64,000 bases of DNA from Geomonas oryzae (GTDB lineage: Bacteria; Desulfobacterota; Desulfuromonadia; Geobacterales; Geobacteraceae). How positions within the stretch are numbered: the stretch's first letter is position 1; every line of letters starts with the position of its first letter. This document shows, piece by piece, positions 7,229 to 16,122 of this stretch. Below the pieces are notes generated by a model. The model was not told the origin of the DNA and did no database searches. It worked only from the letters and a program-made list of their open reading frames with translations. The position numbers and the translations under genes are program-made. The stretch covers positions 372,001-436,000 of the forward strand of contig NZ_RAHW01000004.1 of the NCBI RefSeq assembly GCF_004117875.1, written 5' to 3'.

Positions 7229-8432
7229 CACGTTATGAGCGCTGTTGCTATTGGACACTGCGAAGAGGTGTCTTGTAGGGGGGATGGAAAGGAATTCCAG
7301 CAGATTATCCCGGACAGACGACGGCCTCTTACATTCGGAAAAATACTGCTTCCCGAATGACGCAGTGCCCCCCTATGGTTTCTATAGGTGGGCGCTCATA
7401 AAGTGGCAATCATAGGCAGTTCGGCCAATAGCCGACGCCAGGCCGCCCGTCCGGCGGAGAAAGTGTTACGGTCTGCGTTCTAGCACAAGTTCAAGTCTGA
7501 TGCAATCGAAAAAATAACATAACCTGCCGAATTAACAGCATTTTATACCTTTAGGTGTAAATCTGGCACCATTTCTGACAGCCGTTTTCGCTCTTGAACC
7601 GCCGCCAATTCTACAGTTCATCGGGTGGCGAAGGACGTACTGTGGGCGGCAAAATCACACCTCAAAAATAGTGACTATTTTGACCGTGGGGCGGTGGGAG
7701 CGCTCGGGCGGTGTTGGGGGCAGTGTTGTCGCTCTCAGGAGCCTTTCGCTGCAGTGGCATAATGCCGCTCATGGTTGTCGGCAAGGGGGTTGTGAAGGGG
7801 CTGGCAAAGTTGTTGGCCAGGGTGGTAAGAGTGGCATTACAAGCTGCATTCACGCCGCCGCGTGCGGCGGTCAAGGTGACAGCCTTGTGAAAAAGGTTTT
7901 CTGATGGATTTTCGAGTACTTGCTTGAACAATATTGGGGTGGGGTTTAGTCGGCGACTTCCTTGTGGAAGTCGCCGCAAATATTGGTTACGATTCCCAAC
8001 GTAGTTGCAACGTATTTGGCCCTAGCGCCCCCAGTTTACCTTTGACCCTGGTGTCATCATGCGACGTATTTGGCCCTAGAGCCGCTGGTCTCGAATTGAA
8101 GCCTGGCTTCGCCAAAGACTTGTACGCAGATGGATGTCGGGGCGACAATTCCCTTATTCCGGCCGTCGTGGCCGTTCACATATTGTCGCCTGTCCCCCAT
8201 GCCGGACAAGCGCAGGCAGTACGCCGCAGAAGCGAGTCATGACCCCTTGCCAGAGGGGTCAAGGAATGCCGCCAGCATTCCTTGCAGGAAGCTCGTGGAG
8301 CGGTGAGGTGCGGAGAGCCCATTGCGATTGAAAGACGCACGATGGGTTTGGGGACCAGGACATGTAAGCAATGCACCCTAGGGTGCGGCGTCAAGTGTTT
8401 TGAGTCCACAGGATATTTTGTAAAAAGGAGTG
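7229..8432. other. Non-coding stretch with a short direct repeat
   Basis: No reading frame here has a credible start, ribosome site and protein-like composition. A 16-base direct repeat (ACGTATTTGGCCCTAG) lies at 8010-8025 and 8064-8079. The AT-rich part around 7500-7560 may contain promoters. A short minus-strand frame at 7662-7979 is possible but unconvincing. The stretch ends at the 5' end of a group II intron fragment. Confidence 0.5.
8010..8079. repeat. 16-bp direct repeat pair
   Basis: The 16-mer ACGTATTTGGCCCTAG occurs at 8010-8025 and again at 8064-8079, 54 bases apart. This could be a protein-binding repeat or residue of a duplication. Confidence 0.6.
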
Positions 8433-8940
8433 GTGCGCCTGGATAGTCAGTTTGGCAACCTACCACGGGTAGGAGAGGGGCTATGTCTGTAGAGACAGAA
8501 TACCTTTGACGGACGCGTCGGCTCCAGCGGGATAATCCAATCCTGGCAGATTGGGATAAGCCGCTGGGGTTAGAGCAGATGCGTTAAAGCGGGGAGACCC
8601 GCGACCGTCAGGCAGATATGGTGAGGCAACGAACCTTCGTCATAAAACCTTGCGTCGGGTAGAAAGTACCGGGAGCCATGACACCCCGTACCGGGAAATC
8701 CGCAAGAGTGGTAAGCATTGCGACCACTGCCTTACGCAGGGCACAGAAGGCACCTAAGTCATGCTCGATTAAAGCCAAAGTGGGGTAAAAGCCCACGGCA
8801 GCGGTCTGCGGAAATTGCAAGAGCTGCACTGATGAATCAGGGATGCAACCTGTCGGGTTTCTCGGCAGGGCACGGAGGCGTCGTAGTAACCTCCTGAGAG
8901 GGCAACGTCCATTCGACCTTCCGTTAATAGCGGAAGGCAC
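8433..8940 (+). ncRNA. Group II intron RNA, 5' part (domains I-III), no reverse transcriptase
   Basis: The stretch begins GTGCGCCTGGATAG, like the conserved 5' end of mitochondrial-like (IIA) group II introns, which start GTGCG. It folds into many strong helices: CCTACC/GGTAGG, TGTCT/AGACA, a nested CCAGCGG...CCGCTGG stem enclosing CCAATC/GATTGG, GCGGG/CCCGC, AGTGGT/ACCACT and GTGGG/CCCAC. Near its end, GGAGG-CGTCGTAGTAA-CCTCC followed by GAGGGCAACGTCC (8875-8910) looks like domain III, with the CGTAGTA element seen in Ll.LtrB-type introns. A further stem CCTTCCG/CGGAAGG (8918-8936) would open domain IV. No intron-encoded protein follows, and domain V is absent here; one exists at 13169. So this is a truncated or split intron. 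Confidence 0.65.
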
Positions 8941-9307
8941 CTGCGGTTGGCAGCCAAGGGGTAAGCGAAGTCTGGGCGCGGAGTGAATAAAAGCTCCGGG
9001 GCGAAGGACGTAAGCACCTGTAAGTAGTAGCTGTCTGGCTATGCGAAGTGTGTGTGACTGTTTGTAAAAGCTGGGTCTTTGTGCTGTAGTGCCGGAATCA
9101 TGCGAGCGGTGCCTGTCAATGTTGAAGGTGCAAATGCCTCGATGTTCCAGAAATTGCTATAACAGGCGGCGGGTGAGGACTGACTATCTGAACCCGCCGC
9201 CGACCAAGGTGGTGTAGGAGAAAGACTGCGTGGGCGAGAGAAGCAGGCCGTTATGAAAGGCCATGCTGGTGGGAGGGCCAGGCCGGTGTGAAAAGCCAGG
9301 GTGCTGT
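8941..9307. other. Structured non-coding stretch after the intron fragment
   Basis: No gene is visible. It may be intron domain IV remnant. A strong hairpin GGCGGCGGGT...ACCCGCCGCC lies near 9161-9198. Degenerate GCCAGG-type units at about 9257-9307 lead into the perfect tandem repeat. Confidence 0.4.
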
Positions 9308-9511
9308 GACGGCCAGGGTGTTGTGACGGCCAGGGTGTTGTGACGGCCAGGGTGTTGTGACGGCCAGGGTGTTGTGACGGCCAGGGTGTTGTGACGGCCA
9401 GGGTGTTGTGACGGCCAGGGTGTTGTGACGGCCAGGGTGTTGTGACGGCCAGGGTGTTGTGACGGCCAGGGTGTTGTGACGGCCAGGGTGTTGTGACGGC
9501 CAGGGTGTTGT
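9308..9511. repeat. Tandem repeat, 12 identical 17-bp units
   Basis: The unit GACGGCCAGGGTGTTGT is repeated exactly 12 times without a mismatch, with degenerate copies before it. Seventeen is not a multiple of three, so it is not a coding repeat. It lies just downstream of the Xre repressor gene. Iteron-like origin, protein-binding array or replication-slippage minisatellite are all possible. Confidence 0.97.
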
Positions 9512-9571
9512 GAAAATGAAAATCGCTTGTGGCCGCTGTAAGAGCCTGAGTCGTGGACCTTGATTCTGGGG

Positions 9572-9907
9572 CTACCCGTTCGCGATGGCTTCTGCTACTG
9601 CAACAAGAGATTGTCTATGGTGGTCCGATGGGATTTTCCGGAAAGCTTCGACAAGCCTTTCCTCGTCATGGGTTAACCTGTCCGGAGATCGCTCTCTTGC
9701 CGGAAATAGATCAGCTACTGAAATGTCGAGCGCACCGCATATCTGCTGGAGTTTGTCGGTATTTAGCTTTGTTGACCCGTTTTCGTACTTCTGAATCTGC
9801 TGAAAAGTGACTCCAACCACCTCAGCAAGCCTCTCTTGGGTAAGTCCGGCCCTCAGCCGGTAAAACTTGACCTTCTTCCCTATTTCCCTGCTCGATTGCA
9901 CGTTCAT
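9572..9907 (-). CDS. Xre-family repressor
   Basis: 111 residues from ATG 9907 (GGGGAG upstream). The N-terminal Cro/cI helix-turn-helix is clear: I-G-K-K-V-K-F-Y-R-L-R-A-G-L-T-Q-E-R-L-A-E-V-V-G-V-T-F (about 8-34), then Q-I-Q-K-Y-E-N-G-S-T-K-L-N-T-D-K-L, and I-S-V-A-D-L-F. The short C-terminal tail has no peptidase or dimerisation domain. Proteins like this bind DNA as dimers and often control element genes. It is divergent from the plus-strand genes at 10100 and 10481, so the 9908-10099 gap may hold its operator. Confidence 0.88.
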   Translation of the reverse strand: MNVQSSREIGKKVKFYRLRAGLTQERLAEVVGVTFQQIQKYENGSTKLNTDKLQQICGALDISVADLFPARERSPDRLTHDEERLVEAFRKIPSDHHRQSLVAVAEAIANG

Positions 9908-10099
9908 AAGTGACTCCCCGGCGCGCAGAATACAGCCGAGGGGCAACCACTGCCACCGATAGAAATTAGAATATACTGGTAAATACAACCTATATTTGGT
10001 ATAATGTTGGCTCTTCAACCTGCATTAGGCCATGGGTAGCGGCTGTGGTCGAATGAATAGCAGAAATCGGGTCAGATAAATTCTCTGCAGGAGGTGTAA

Positions 10100-10426
10100 A
10101 TGGCCCGAAGAGCTGTGACTGAGCTGTATGAGCTGGATTGTGGCCGCGACATTCTTGGGATGTCCGTGGCGGTGGAAGAGGAGTTGTACCGACTGGTGCA
10201 ATCCTTCGGCAGACCATGGGAGAGGGGATGGTGGACCGAGTTGTTGCGTCGTATTCATGAGACGCACACTGAAACGGGAGGAGACCTGGAGGTTCTGGTC
10301 CCATTCCCTTTGGTCCGGGACTTGTTGGTGCATTGTCGTGTCGAGCACGACAGCGATGGATGGTACCTGCACTGCGAGATTGCCAGGGACCGTATCATGG
10401 ACGGATTCCTGGGGGCTGAGAAATGA
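10100..10426 (+). CDS. Unknown small protein (108 aa)
   Basis: The start is ATG 10100, preceded by GCAGGAGGTG, a strong ribosome site. The product is acidic and soluble, rich in Trp (W-E-R-G-W-W), with no signal peptide or recognised domain. It is read divergently from the Xre repressor and followed 54 bases later by a secreted-protein gene, so the pair may be controlled together. The function is not known. Confidence 0.6.
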   Translation: MARRAVTELYELDCGRDILGMSVAVEEELYRLVQSFGRPWERGWWTELLRRIHETHTETGGDLEVLVPFPLVRDLLVHCRVEHDSDGWYLHCEIARDRIMDGFLGAEK

Positions 10427-10480
10427 AGGTGCTGACAGTTGGACATGATATGCCATTCTAACGAAATAGGAGGTAGTGCA

Positions 10481-11419
10481 ATGCTTTTGAGGACGCTGGT
10501 TTTGTTGGGAACTTTCTCTGTGACGTTAACGGCAGTCGCAGATGCAGCCGGGGAAAAGAGTCTCAGAGAGACCCTGGCCGCATCAAGTAATGTTAGGCAG
10601 GTGTACGCCGCCGACGACCGCAGCACCCTCGTAATTCCAAACCACACCAACGTGCAGGGAGAGATAACGCCGGAGTTTGTGAAAGAACTGCAAGCACTCT
10701 GCCCGACCCCCTTGCAAGTAAATAAACACAGTAAAGTGCAGGACCCTATCACCGGGAAGATGGTTGAGCGAATGGGAATAGTGCCGTTCGACGGAAAGGA
10801 GATCACGGAGGGACTGTCCTGCAAAGGCGAGTTCAGCGTCCCGCTCGTCTTCGGTGAGACCCGCAGCAGTCAGACGATGTCAGCATTCTTTGTGAAGTCC
10901 TTCATCATTCAGCATGAAAGGCCACAGCCGCCTGTGTATAAGACGGTAGCACTCCCTGAGCCGAGCAAGATAATTGTGCCCGAAGAGGGACCGGTCACCT
11001 TTCTAAAGGATACCCCCATTGAAAGCTCAATCGGCAGGGGAATTGTGGCTGCGGTGGACGGTTTGGCAAGTCTCTTCGGGAGCAAGGAGGTGTACTTTGA
11101 TGACATAGACCTTTTTCAGTACCTAGCAGCCTTGGCGAAGAAGACGGGGGCAGCACAACGGTTTGTAATCAATCAGCCAATATACACTCAACAGCTTGGA
11201 TGGCAGGATCATTTTGAGGAAGTAGATACACCCAAGGCCATGGCCTACGTCTTCGCCAATCAAGATCGGAAAAAATGGTTTGTCTCCCTGAACGGACCGG
11301 TCAAGATGGTTGCTACCATGAAGCACGAGGGTAAAGGCAAACCCAAGAGCTACATTGCCTTGGACAGAGGGCTGGAGGATATTGATTTCGTACCTCTTGG
11401 TGGGAGGCCCAAGGACTGA
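10481..11419 (+). CDS. Unknown exported protein (312 aa)
   Basis: I chose ATG 10481 because AGGAGGT precedes it and the N-terminus M-L-L-R-T-L-V-L-L-G-T-F-S-V-T-L-T-A-V-A-D-A-A-G is a signal peptide (predicted cut after A-D-A or D-A-A). The mature protein is about 290 residues with two cysteines likely to pair in the periplasm (A-L-C-P-T-P and L-S-C-K-G-E). A proline-rich linker lies near 160. No known domain is visible. It follows the 108-aa gene on the same strand and may share its transcript. Confidence 0.65.
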   Translation: MLLRTLVLLGTFSVTLTAVADAAGEKSLRETLAASSNVRQVYAADDRSTLVIPNHTNVQGEITPEFVKELQALCPTPLQVNKHSKVQDPITGKMVERMGIVPFDGKEITEGLSCKGEFSVPLVFGETRSSQTMSAFFVKSFIIQHERPQPPVYKTVALPEPSKIIVPEEGPVTFLKDTPIESSIGRGIVAAVDGLASLFGSKEVYFDDIDLFQYLAALAKKTGAAQRFVINQPIYTQQLGWQDHFEEVDTPKAMAYVFANQDRKKWFVSLNGPVKMVATMKHEGKGKPKSYIALDRGLEDIDFVPLGGRPKD

Positions 11420-11491
11420 CGGAGCAGGTAACCGCTGCTTCTTGTGGTGACGTCGAGTGAAGTTTTGACAATTTAAAGAAGGGGTACAAGG

Positions 11492-11852
11492 ATGCGACAG
11501 TAAGGCTGTTTTCTTTTTATGTGTTTCCTTGGCTGCGATAACAGGCTGTGGCGGTGGAGGAGGGACAACATCTGCTGCTACTGAAGGAGTTGAGGCTGCT
11601 AATATTGCGGTGGATGCTGGGGGATGGTCTGGAACCACGACCTTGGCCACCCCGGCAGGGGCAAGCCAACTTGCACTTTACGTTGATAGTGGTCCGTCCG
11701 TCAGCGATGGTGTTACCCGGCTTGGTTCCTTCAAGTTCGTTAGAGGTCGGCTGGACGGGAAAGAGGGCATCCGATGCCAGGATGCAGAGGAGCGGAGGTT
11801 AACCAGTTGCGATTACCGATCTAGCCGCCTTCAGGGGCGGCCCCAGGTTTAA
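11492..11852 (+). pseudogene. Frameshifted small lipoprotein gene
   Basis: ATG 11492 reads only M-R-Q before a stop. In the next frame, S-K-A-V-F-F-L-C-V-S-L-A-A-I-T-G-C continues as a good lipoprotein signal peptide with Cys in a Gly-rich start (C-G-G-G-G-G). Removal of one T near 11501 would join them as M-R-Q-K-A-V-F-F-L. The mature part (S-G-T-T-T-L-A-T-P-A-G-A-S-Q-L-A-L-Y-V-D) looks like a beta-rich secreted protein but ends abruptly in a low-quality tail, perhaps cut by the mobile-element sequence that follows. It may be a pseudogene or a sequencing error. Confidence 0.45.
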
Positions 11853-11906
11853 ACGACCGCTTTGAGCGGATCACACAGTCAGCCCCCGGCTTTGCCGTGT
11901 GCTGAC

Positions 11907-11941
11907 TGTGAATCGGCTTCGAATTTTGACCCAGTATCGGC
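11907..11941. repeat. 35-bp direct repeat, copy 1 (insertion-element end?)
   Basis: TGTGAATCGGCTTCGAATTT and following bases through TATCGGC recur identically at 38985-39019. An imperfect inverted copy of its first part lies at 12016-12037. A TGT start with a TTGACCC core recalls the ends of IS21-type elements, but I cannot confirm the family. Confidence 0.6.
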
Positions 11942-12015
11942 GTCCAAGGGTGACTCATCCATCACTAAATATTGAGCCCTTACAGATTGAGGGGTGGGTT
12001 TCATGATGCCGATGG

Positions 12016-12037
12016 TGGGTCAAAATTGGAAGCCGAT
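12016..12037. repeat. Imperfect inverted copy of the 35-bp repeat
   Basis: TGGGTCAAAATTGGAAGCCG plus AT is the reverse complement of 11911-11933 with one or two changes. With copy 1 it brackets about 85 bases, as expected for a remnant of insertion-sequence ends. Confidence 0.5.
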
Positions 12038-12699
12038 CGACACTCGACCTAAAGGATCAAGGGCAGTCTTACGATCGGAAAACCGTTGCCGAAAGCATGA
12101 AACGCCAAGGTCTCCGCGCCAAGGCTGCGAAAAAGTTTAAAGCAACCACGAACTCAAACCACAACCTGCCGGTGGCTCCCAATCTTCTCCAGCAGGATTT
12201 CGAGGCCGTTGCCCCCAACCAGAAATGGGTTGGAGACATCACGTATCTTTGGACCGATGAGGGCTGGCTCTACCTGGCCGTGGTCATCGACCTCTTTTCG
12301 CGCATGGTCATCGGCTGGGCGATGTCAGATCGCATGGGCACTGAACTGGCCTGTGAGGCGCTGCAAATGGCGCTGTGGCGCCGACATATGCCGAAGAAGG
12401 TAATCGTTCACTCTGACCGCGGCAGCCAGTACTGCTCTGTAAAATACCAGGCTCTTTTGATCCGGCATGACCTGATCGGCAGCATGAGCGGCAAGGGCAA
12501 CTGCTATGACAATGCCTGTGCTGAAAGCTTCTTCCACACGATGAAGATTGAGGTCATCCACGGCGAGCGCATCGCCACTCGGGAGGAGATGCGCAGTGTC
12601 CTTTTTGAATATATTGAGGTCGACTACAACCGTAACCGCCGTCATAGCGCCAACGGCAACATCAGCCCAGCAGCGTTTGAGGCCAGACAAGCCGCTTAA
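12037..12699 (+). pseudogene. IS3-family transposase OrfB, 5'-truncated
   Basis: The open frame from about 12040 encodes [23 protein letters not shown], then the DDE integrase core: [10 protein letters not shown] (first Asp), [20 protein letters not shown] (second Asp), [12 protein letters not shown] (catalytic Glu) and Y-N-x-x-R-R-H. The catalytic triad and the C-terminus are intact, but the first 60-80 residues of a normal OrfB and the whole of OrfA are missing. It is therefore an IS fragment, probably not mobile by itself. An ATG at 12097 could still start a roughly 200-residue product. Confidence 0.85.
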
Positions 12700-12857
12700 G
12701 TTCGTGTCCGTTATTGCTGGGCAAGATCACAGTCTGCCGTCAAGCAACAGTGAAACCTACAGTGGCACTGACACTCCCTCTCGACAACAGAGCCGCGATA
12801 GGTTAAGCTGCACCCCCGACTGACTTTTTTGCCATGCCATGACCGTTGGGGGGAATC

Positions 12858-12989
12858 ATGCCCGAAGCTACTACCCCGTCCGCCGTCACCGACTTCCTCC
12901 TTCGCTGGGAGGCGTCAGGTGCCGCCGAGCGGGCAAACTACCAGCTCTTCCTCTCTGAGCTCTGTGACGTCTTAGGTTCAGGTAGTTAG
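12858..12989 (+). pseudogene. N-terminal stub of a SAM-dependent DNA methyltransferase
   Basis: ATG 12858 (after TTGGGGGGAATC) starts a 43-residue frame containing [15 protein letters not shown] and [15 protein letters not shown]. This is the typical beginning of large class I methyltransferases of type IIL/IIG restriction-modification or MmeI/PglX-like systems, normally 900 residues or more. The frame ends after G-S-G-S at an abrupt junction with an integrase relic. It is the remains of a lost defence system. Identification is from the N-terminal motif only. Confidence 0.65.
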
Positions 12990-13143
12990 AGCGAACCTTT
13001 CGAAACTGTCCCCGGTTCTGTCCCCAAACGGAATCGGGGATTTGCTTTTCTGGGGTATCACGAAGTCGCGCCCCAGGTAGTCGAAGATTCTCTCCCCGTC
13101 CTCTTCCAGTCCTTCCACGTAATTCCCGTACACCTCATAGTGA
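12978..13143 (-). pseudogene. C-terminal relic of a second integrase
   Basis: Y-E-V-Y-G-N-Y-V-E-G-L-E-E-D-G-E-R-I-F and Y-L-G-R-D-F align with the C-terminus of the intact island integrase (Y-E-V-Y-G-R-Y-V-E-G-L-E-Q-D... Y-F-G-R-D-F). The nucleophilic Tyr is kept, but everything upstream is replaced by unrelated sequence (a group II intron 3' fragment). It marks the edge of an older element inside the present island. Confidence 0.75.
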
Positions 13144-13168
13144 GGTAGCCTGTGAATGACCATGTGAG

Positions 13169-13201
13169 GAGCCGTGTGCGTAAATAGCGCAAGCACGGTT
13201 C
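13169..13201 (+). ncRNA. Group II intron domain V (3' fragment)
   Basis: GAGCCGTGTGCG pairs with CGCAAGCACGGTTC across a TAAATAG loop. This is the near-invariant 33-34 nt domain V hairpin with an AGC-type catalytic triad position and a two-base bulge. It is followed by TGAGAGGGGCCGGGG, which resembles the start of domain VI, but no convincing domain VI closing strand or 3' splice site follows. It lies on the same strand as the intron 5' part at 8433, 4.2 kb away. Either one intron was split by later insertions or these are two truncated copies. Confidence 0.75.
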
Positions 13202-13475
13202 TGAGAGGGGCCGGGGACAACTGCAGATAGTAGTAAGGTCACGGCACGAAACTGTCGGGGAAACCAGGCTGTAACGGAGGTGCCGCAGAGCCCTCTCGCA
13301 GGCGGCCTCCAGACGATCCCGGCCGAAGCGCTTTTCACGGATGGCGGTTGCCGATAAAGGTCGAATTTTTTCACCGGCCTGCTAGGAAACCAGTGGCGAT
13401 TCAGGGGGGAATGAGTGAAAAAAGTGGTACAATTAGCGATGTACAGGTGAGACAATAAATAAAACGGGGGACGAT
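13202..13475. other. No gene seen
   Basis: Contains the possible start of intron domain VI and then unassigned sequence. The last 60 bases are AT-richer and probably hold the promoter of the gene at 13476. Confidence 0.4.
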
Positions 13476-13739
13476 ATGGCCGGTAGCAAATCAATCATTA
13501 CTAGCATCTTGGCAACTAAGCTACCCCCTCCCGAGTGTACAAAGTTCCTAGAATGGTCCAATGGCGTAAGTAATGAAGAATTTGATGATGGATTAAGCAT
13601 GTTCTTCAAAATTGAAGATGTACAGGATGCAATTGGTGACTATGCTATTGAACAAATTCAAGAAATTGAGAGTCATTGCAATATTAAGATTTCAGCTGTG
13701 ATAAGTGTTGACGGCAGCACTTATAAATACCGCCAGTAA
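13476..13739 (+). CDS. Unknown small acidic protein (87 aa)
   Basis: The ATG at 13476 follows CGGGGGAC. The product is acidic and soluble with no known domain (S-N-E-E-F-D-D-G-L-S-M-F-F-K-I-E-D-V centre). It is AT-richer than its surroundings, a sign of different origin. The gene 26 bases downstream may be its partner. Confidence 0.5.
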   Translation: MAGSKSIITSILATKLPPPECTKFLEWSNGVSNEEFDDGLSMFFKIEDVQDAIGDYAIEQIQEIESHCNIKISAVISVDGSTYKYRQ

Positions 13740-13765
13740 TCTAAGTATAATTAGAAGGGGGGGCC

Positions 13766-13987
13766 GTGAGACAGCAATTCGTTGAAGGAGAGGGGTCTGA
13801 TACCGACTATTCGGAAAACCATGGACGTGATACTGATGAGCATGAGGGTGGTTATGGTCGAGTCCCTGAAATAGTGAGGCATGATGCTCCATGGGCAACA
13901 ATAGCTATTAGAGTTGATGGTGGATATATGGCCTTCGAGTCGAAAGAAGATTGTGAAACATGGAAAAAACATCGTGACCGTATGTAA
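13766..13987 (+). CDS. Unknown small protein (73 aa)
   Basis: GTG start 13766 after GAAGGGGGGG. The N-terminal half is very acidic and His/Asp-rich (Y-S-E-N-H-G-R-D-T-D-E-H-E-G-G). The C-terminal half forms a short beta hairpin-like A-I-R-V-D-G-G-Y-M-A-F-E-S-K. No family is recognised. It is close downstream of the 87-aa gene and of similar low GC, so the two likely form one unit. Confidence 0.45.
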   Translation: MRQQFVEGEGSDTDYSENHGRDTDEHEGGYGRVPEIVRHDAPWATIAIRVDGGYMAFESKEDCETWKKHRDRM

Positions 13988-14059
13988 CAGTTTGTGCTTG
14001 ATGAAAAAGATAACTATATCTTAAAAACCATTCCGGTTTTCAATGTTCCTCCAGTGGAG

Positions 14060-14248
14060 AATGTCAAAATGGAATGAATTCCTTAGCCTTAATTTACAGG
14101 ATCATCTGGATGAAACGGCAAAGCTCGAATGGGAAATAGTAAGCACCGAACGACAGATATTAATTAATGAACATAGTCCCGCCACCCCGCACACGCCACC
14201 CCGCAACTGGTAGTTTTCTGGTGCAAAGAGGGAGAGGTCTAAGAGTGT
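14060..14248 (+). pseudogene. Degenerate copy of the small gene at 36431
   Basis: L-Q-D-H-L-D-E-T-A-K-L-E-W-E-I-V-S-T-E-R followed by N-E-H-S-P-A-T matches the 63-aa gene at 36431 (L-Q-D-H-L-D-E-M-A-K-L-G-W-E-M-V-S-T-E-R, N-E-H-S-P-A-T-P). The N-terminus differs. Extra bases after T-E-R and an out-of-frame repeat of CCACCCCGCA end it early, whereas the old tail (V-F-W-C-K-E-G-E-V) is still visible in another frame. The similarity continues in the DNA into the flank just before ftsH. Confidence 0.7.
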
Positions 14249-14249
14249 C

Positions 14250-16100
14250 ATGAACCAACAAGCCTGGCGTACGATTCTTTTTATCATGTTGGCGGCGATC
14301 CTGTTCAATATTGGGTACAGCTACCTGCTGCGCGATGCGGAGCAGAGTGTCGAGATAAGTTACAGCCGCTTTCGCAGCGAACTTGCCGGCAACAATCTGA
14401 AAAAGGTCCGGTTCAAGGGGACCGCCGTAAGCGGTGAATTCCTGAAAAAGATTCCGGTGTCCAACACGGTACAGGGAAAAGAGGTCACGCGGGAAGTAAG
14501 TGCCTTCTCCACCACCCTGCCGGCACCGGCCGATCCGGCGCTCCTCGCGGAGCTGGCCGCTCACAAGGTGGAGATAATTGCCGCTTCCACCGAGGCATCG
14601 CCCCTAATGTCCTTTCTTCTGTCGATCCTCCCCTGGTTGCTGATTATCGGCGTCTGGTGGTACATCTCCCGCAATGCCCGCAACCAGATGGGGGCCGGGG
14701 GGATGTTCGGTGGCTTCGCCAAATCCGGGGCAAAGATGTACGGCACCGGGGAGAAGGTAAATGTCACCTTTGGCGATGTGGCAGGCATGGAGAACAGCAA
14801 ACGGGAGTTGAAGGAAATCGTCGACTACTTGAAAGAGCCGGAGAAGTATCGAATCGTAGGGGGGAAGGTGCCGAAGGGGGTACTGCTGGTGGGGCCTCCC
14901 GGCACCGGTAAGACCCTGCTGGCGCGGGCGGTGGCGGGAGAGGCGGGTGTCAACTTCTTTACCATCTCCGCATCCCAGTTCATCGAGATGTTTGTAGGGG
15001 TCGGCGCCAGCCGAGTGCGGGACCTTTTCACCAGTGCCAAGAAGGGTGCGCCGAGTATCATCTTCATCGACGAGATTGACGCCGTTGGGCGCAGCCGCGG
15101 CACCGGTTTAGGTGGCGGGCATGACGAACGGGAGCAGACGCTGAATCAGCTTCTTTCCGAAATGGACGGTTTTGACCCGCACGAGGAGGTGATCGTGCTG
15201 GCTGCAACCAACCGTCCCGACGTGCTCGATCCGGCGTTGCTGCGCCCTGGCCGCTTCGATCGACATGTAGTGATTGAACGGCCAGATTGGCGGGACCGAG
15301 AAAAAATACTCAGGGTTCATACCCGCAAGATTGCGCTGGCCGAAAGTATCGATTTAGTAATTATCGCCAAGGGGACTCCAGGGATGACCGGTGCCGACCT
15401 GGAGAACCTGGTCAACGAGGCGGCCATTCTTGCTTCGCGGGAGGGGGCCGCAGCAGTCACGATGACCCACCTGGAGCAGTCCAAGGACAAGCTCCTGATG
15501 GGTGGCGAGCGCAAAATGGTCATTTCTGACAACGAGAAGCGGATCACCGCTTACCATGAGGCAGGGCATACCCTGATTGCCAAGCTGCTCCCCGGTACGG
15601 ATCCGATCCACAAAGTAACAATCATCCCCCACGGGATGGCGCTGGGAATCACCCAGCAACTCCCCGATGATGATCGCTACTATTACCCCCGAAGCTATCT
15701 GGAAAACCGCATCAGTGTAGCCTTGGGGGGGAGGGCCGCCGAGCGGCTGGTCTTTGGAGAAGTCTCCACCGGCGCCAAGAGCGACCTGAAAATGGTTACC
15801 GATCTAGCCGAGAAGATGGTCTGCCAGTGGGGGATGAGCGAAAAGATCGGGCCGGTTGCATTTACCCGCGGCGAGGAGCATCCCTTTCTGGGGCTCAAGC
15901 TGGCCGAGGAAAAGGGATTTTCGGAGGCGATGGCCTGGAGGATCGACCAGGAGATCATCGCGCTGATCCGGCAAAGTGAAAAGGTTGCCGATCGGCTGCT
16001 GGCGGAGCACCGAGCCGGTCTGGATGCCTTGGCGGCGGCCCTTCAGGAAGAGGAGACCCTGGATGGAGCCCGGGTGGAGGAGGTCCTTCACCCCGTCTGA
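14250..16100 (+). CDS. ftsH: ATP-dependent zinc metalloprotease FtsH (island copy)
   Basis: 616 residues, normal for FtsH. It is a membrane-anchored hexamer that unfolds and degrades membrane and misfolded cytoplasmic proteins. There are two transmembrane segments (about 8-26 and 119-138) around a small periplasmic domain. The AAA domain has Walker A G-P-P-G-T-G-K-T (215-222), Walker B I-F-I-D-E-I-D (271-277), the pore loop F-V-G-V-G, and the second region of homology A-T-N-R-P-D-V-L-D. The protease has H-E-A-G-H (436-440). All key residues are present, so it should be active. Lying in a mobile island among pump and chaperone genes, it is likely an extra copy for stress tolerance; a chromosomal copy elsewhere is assumed, not seen. 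Confidence 0.95.
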   Translation: MNQQAWRTILFIMLAAILFNIGYSYLLRDAEQSVEISYSRFRSELAGNNLKKVRFKGTAVSGEFLKKIPVSNTVQGKEVTREVSAFSTTLPAPADPALLAELAAHKVEIIAASTEASPLMSFLLSILPWLLIIGVWWYISRNARNQMGAGGMFGGFAKSGAKMYGTGEKVNVTFGDVAGMENSKRELKEIVDYLKEPEKYRIVGGKVPKGVLLVGPPGTGKTLLARAVAGEAGVNFFTISASQFIEMFVGVGASRVRDLFTSAKKGAPSIIFIDEIDAVGRSRGTGLGGGHDEREQTLNQLLSEMDGFDPHEEVIVLAATNRPDVLDPALLRPGRFDRHVVIERPDWRDREKILRVHTRKIALAESIDLVIIAKGTPGMTGADLENLVNEAAILASREGAAAVTMTHLEQSKDKLLMGGERKMVISDNEKRITAYHEAGHTLIAKLLPGTDPIHKVTIIPHGMALGITQQLPDDDRYYYPRSYLENRISVALGGRAAERLVFGEVSTGAKSDLKMVTDLAEKMVCQWGMSEKIGPVAFTRGEEHPFLGLKLAEEKGFSEAMAWRIDQEIIALIRQSEKVADRLLAEHRAGLDALAAALQEEETLDGARVEEVLHPV

Positions 16101-16122
16101 ACAGGGCTCAAATCCCTAAGGT

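Noticed and set aside
7662-7979. Minus-strand 105-aa frame upstream of the intron fragment
   Set aside because: No ribosome site, unusual Pro/Thr/Ala-rich sequence and no resemblance to a family. The minus-strand terminator at 7197 leaves a small chance that something is transcribed there.
8433-9017. Short frames within the intron fragment
   Set aside because: The many perfect stems and the match to intron 5' and domain III patterns explain the sequence better as RNA.
9308-9511. Tandem repeat considered as a CRISPR array
   Set aside because: Units follow each other with no spacers and no cas genes are present.
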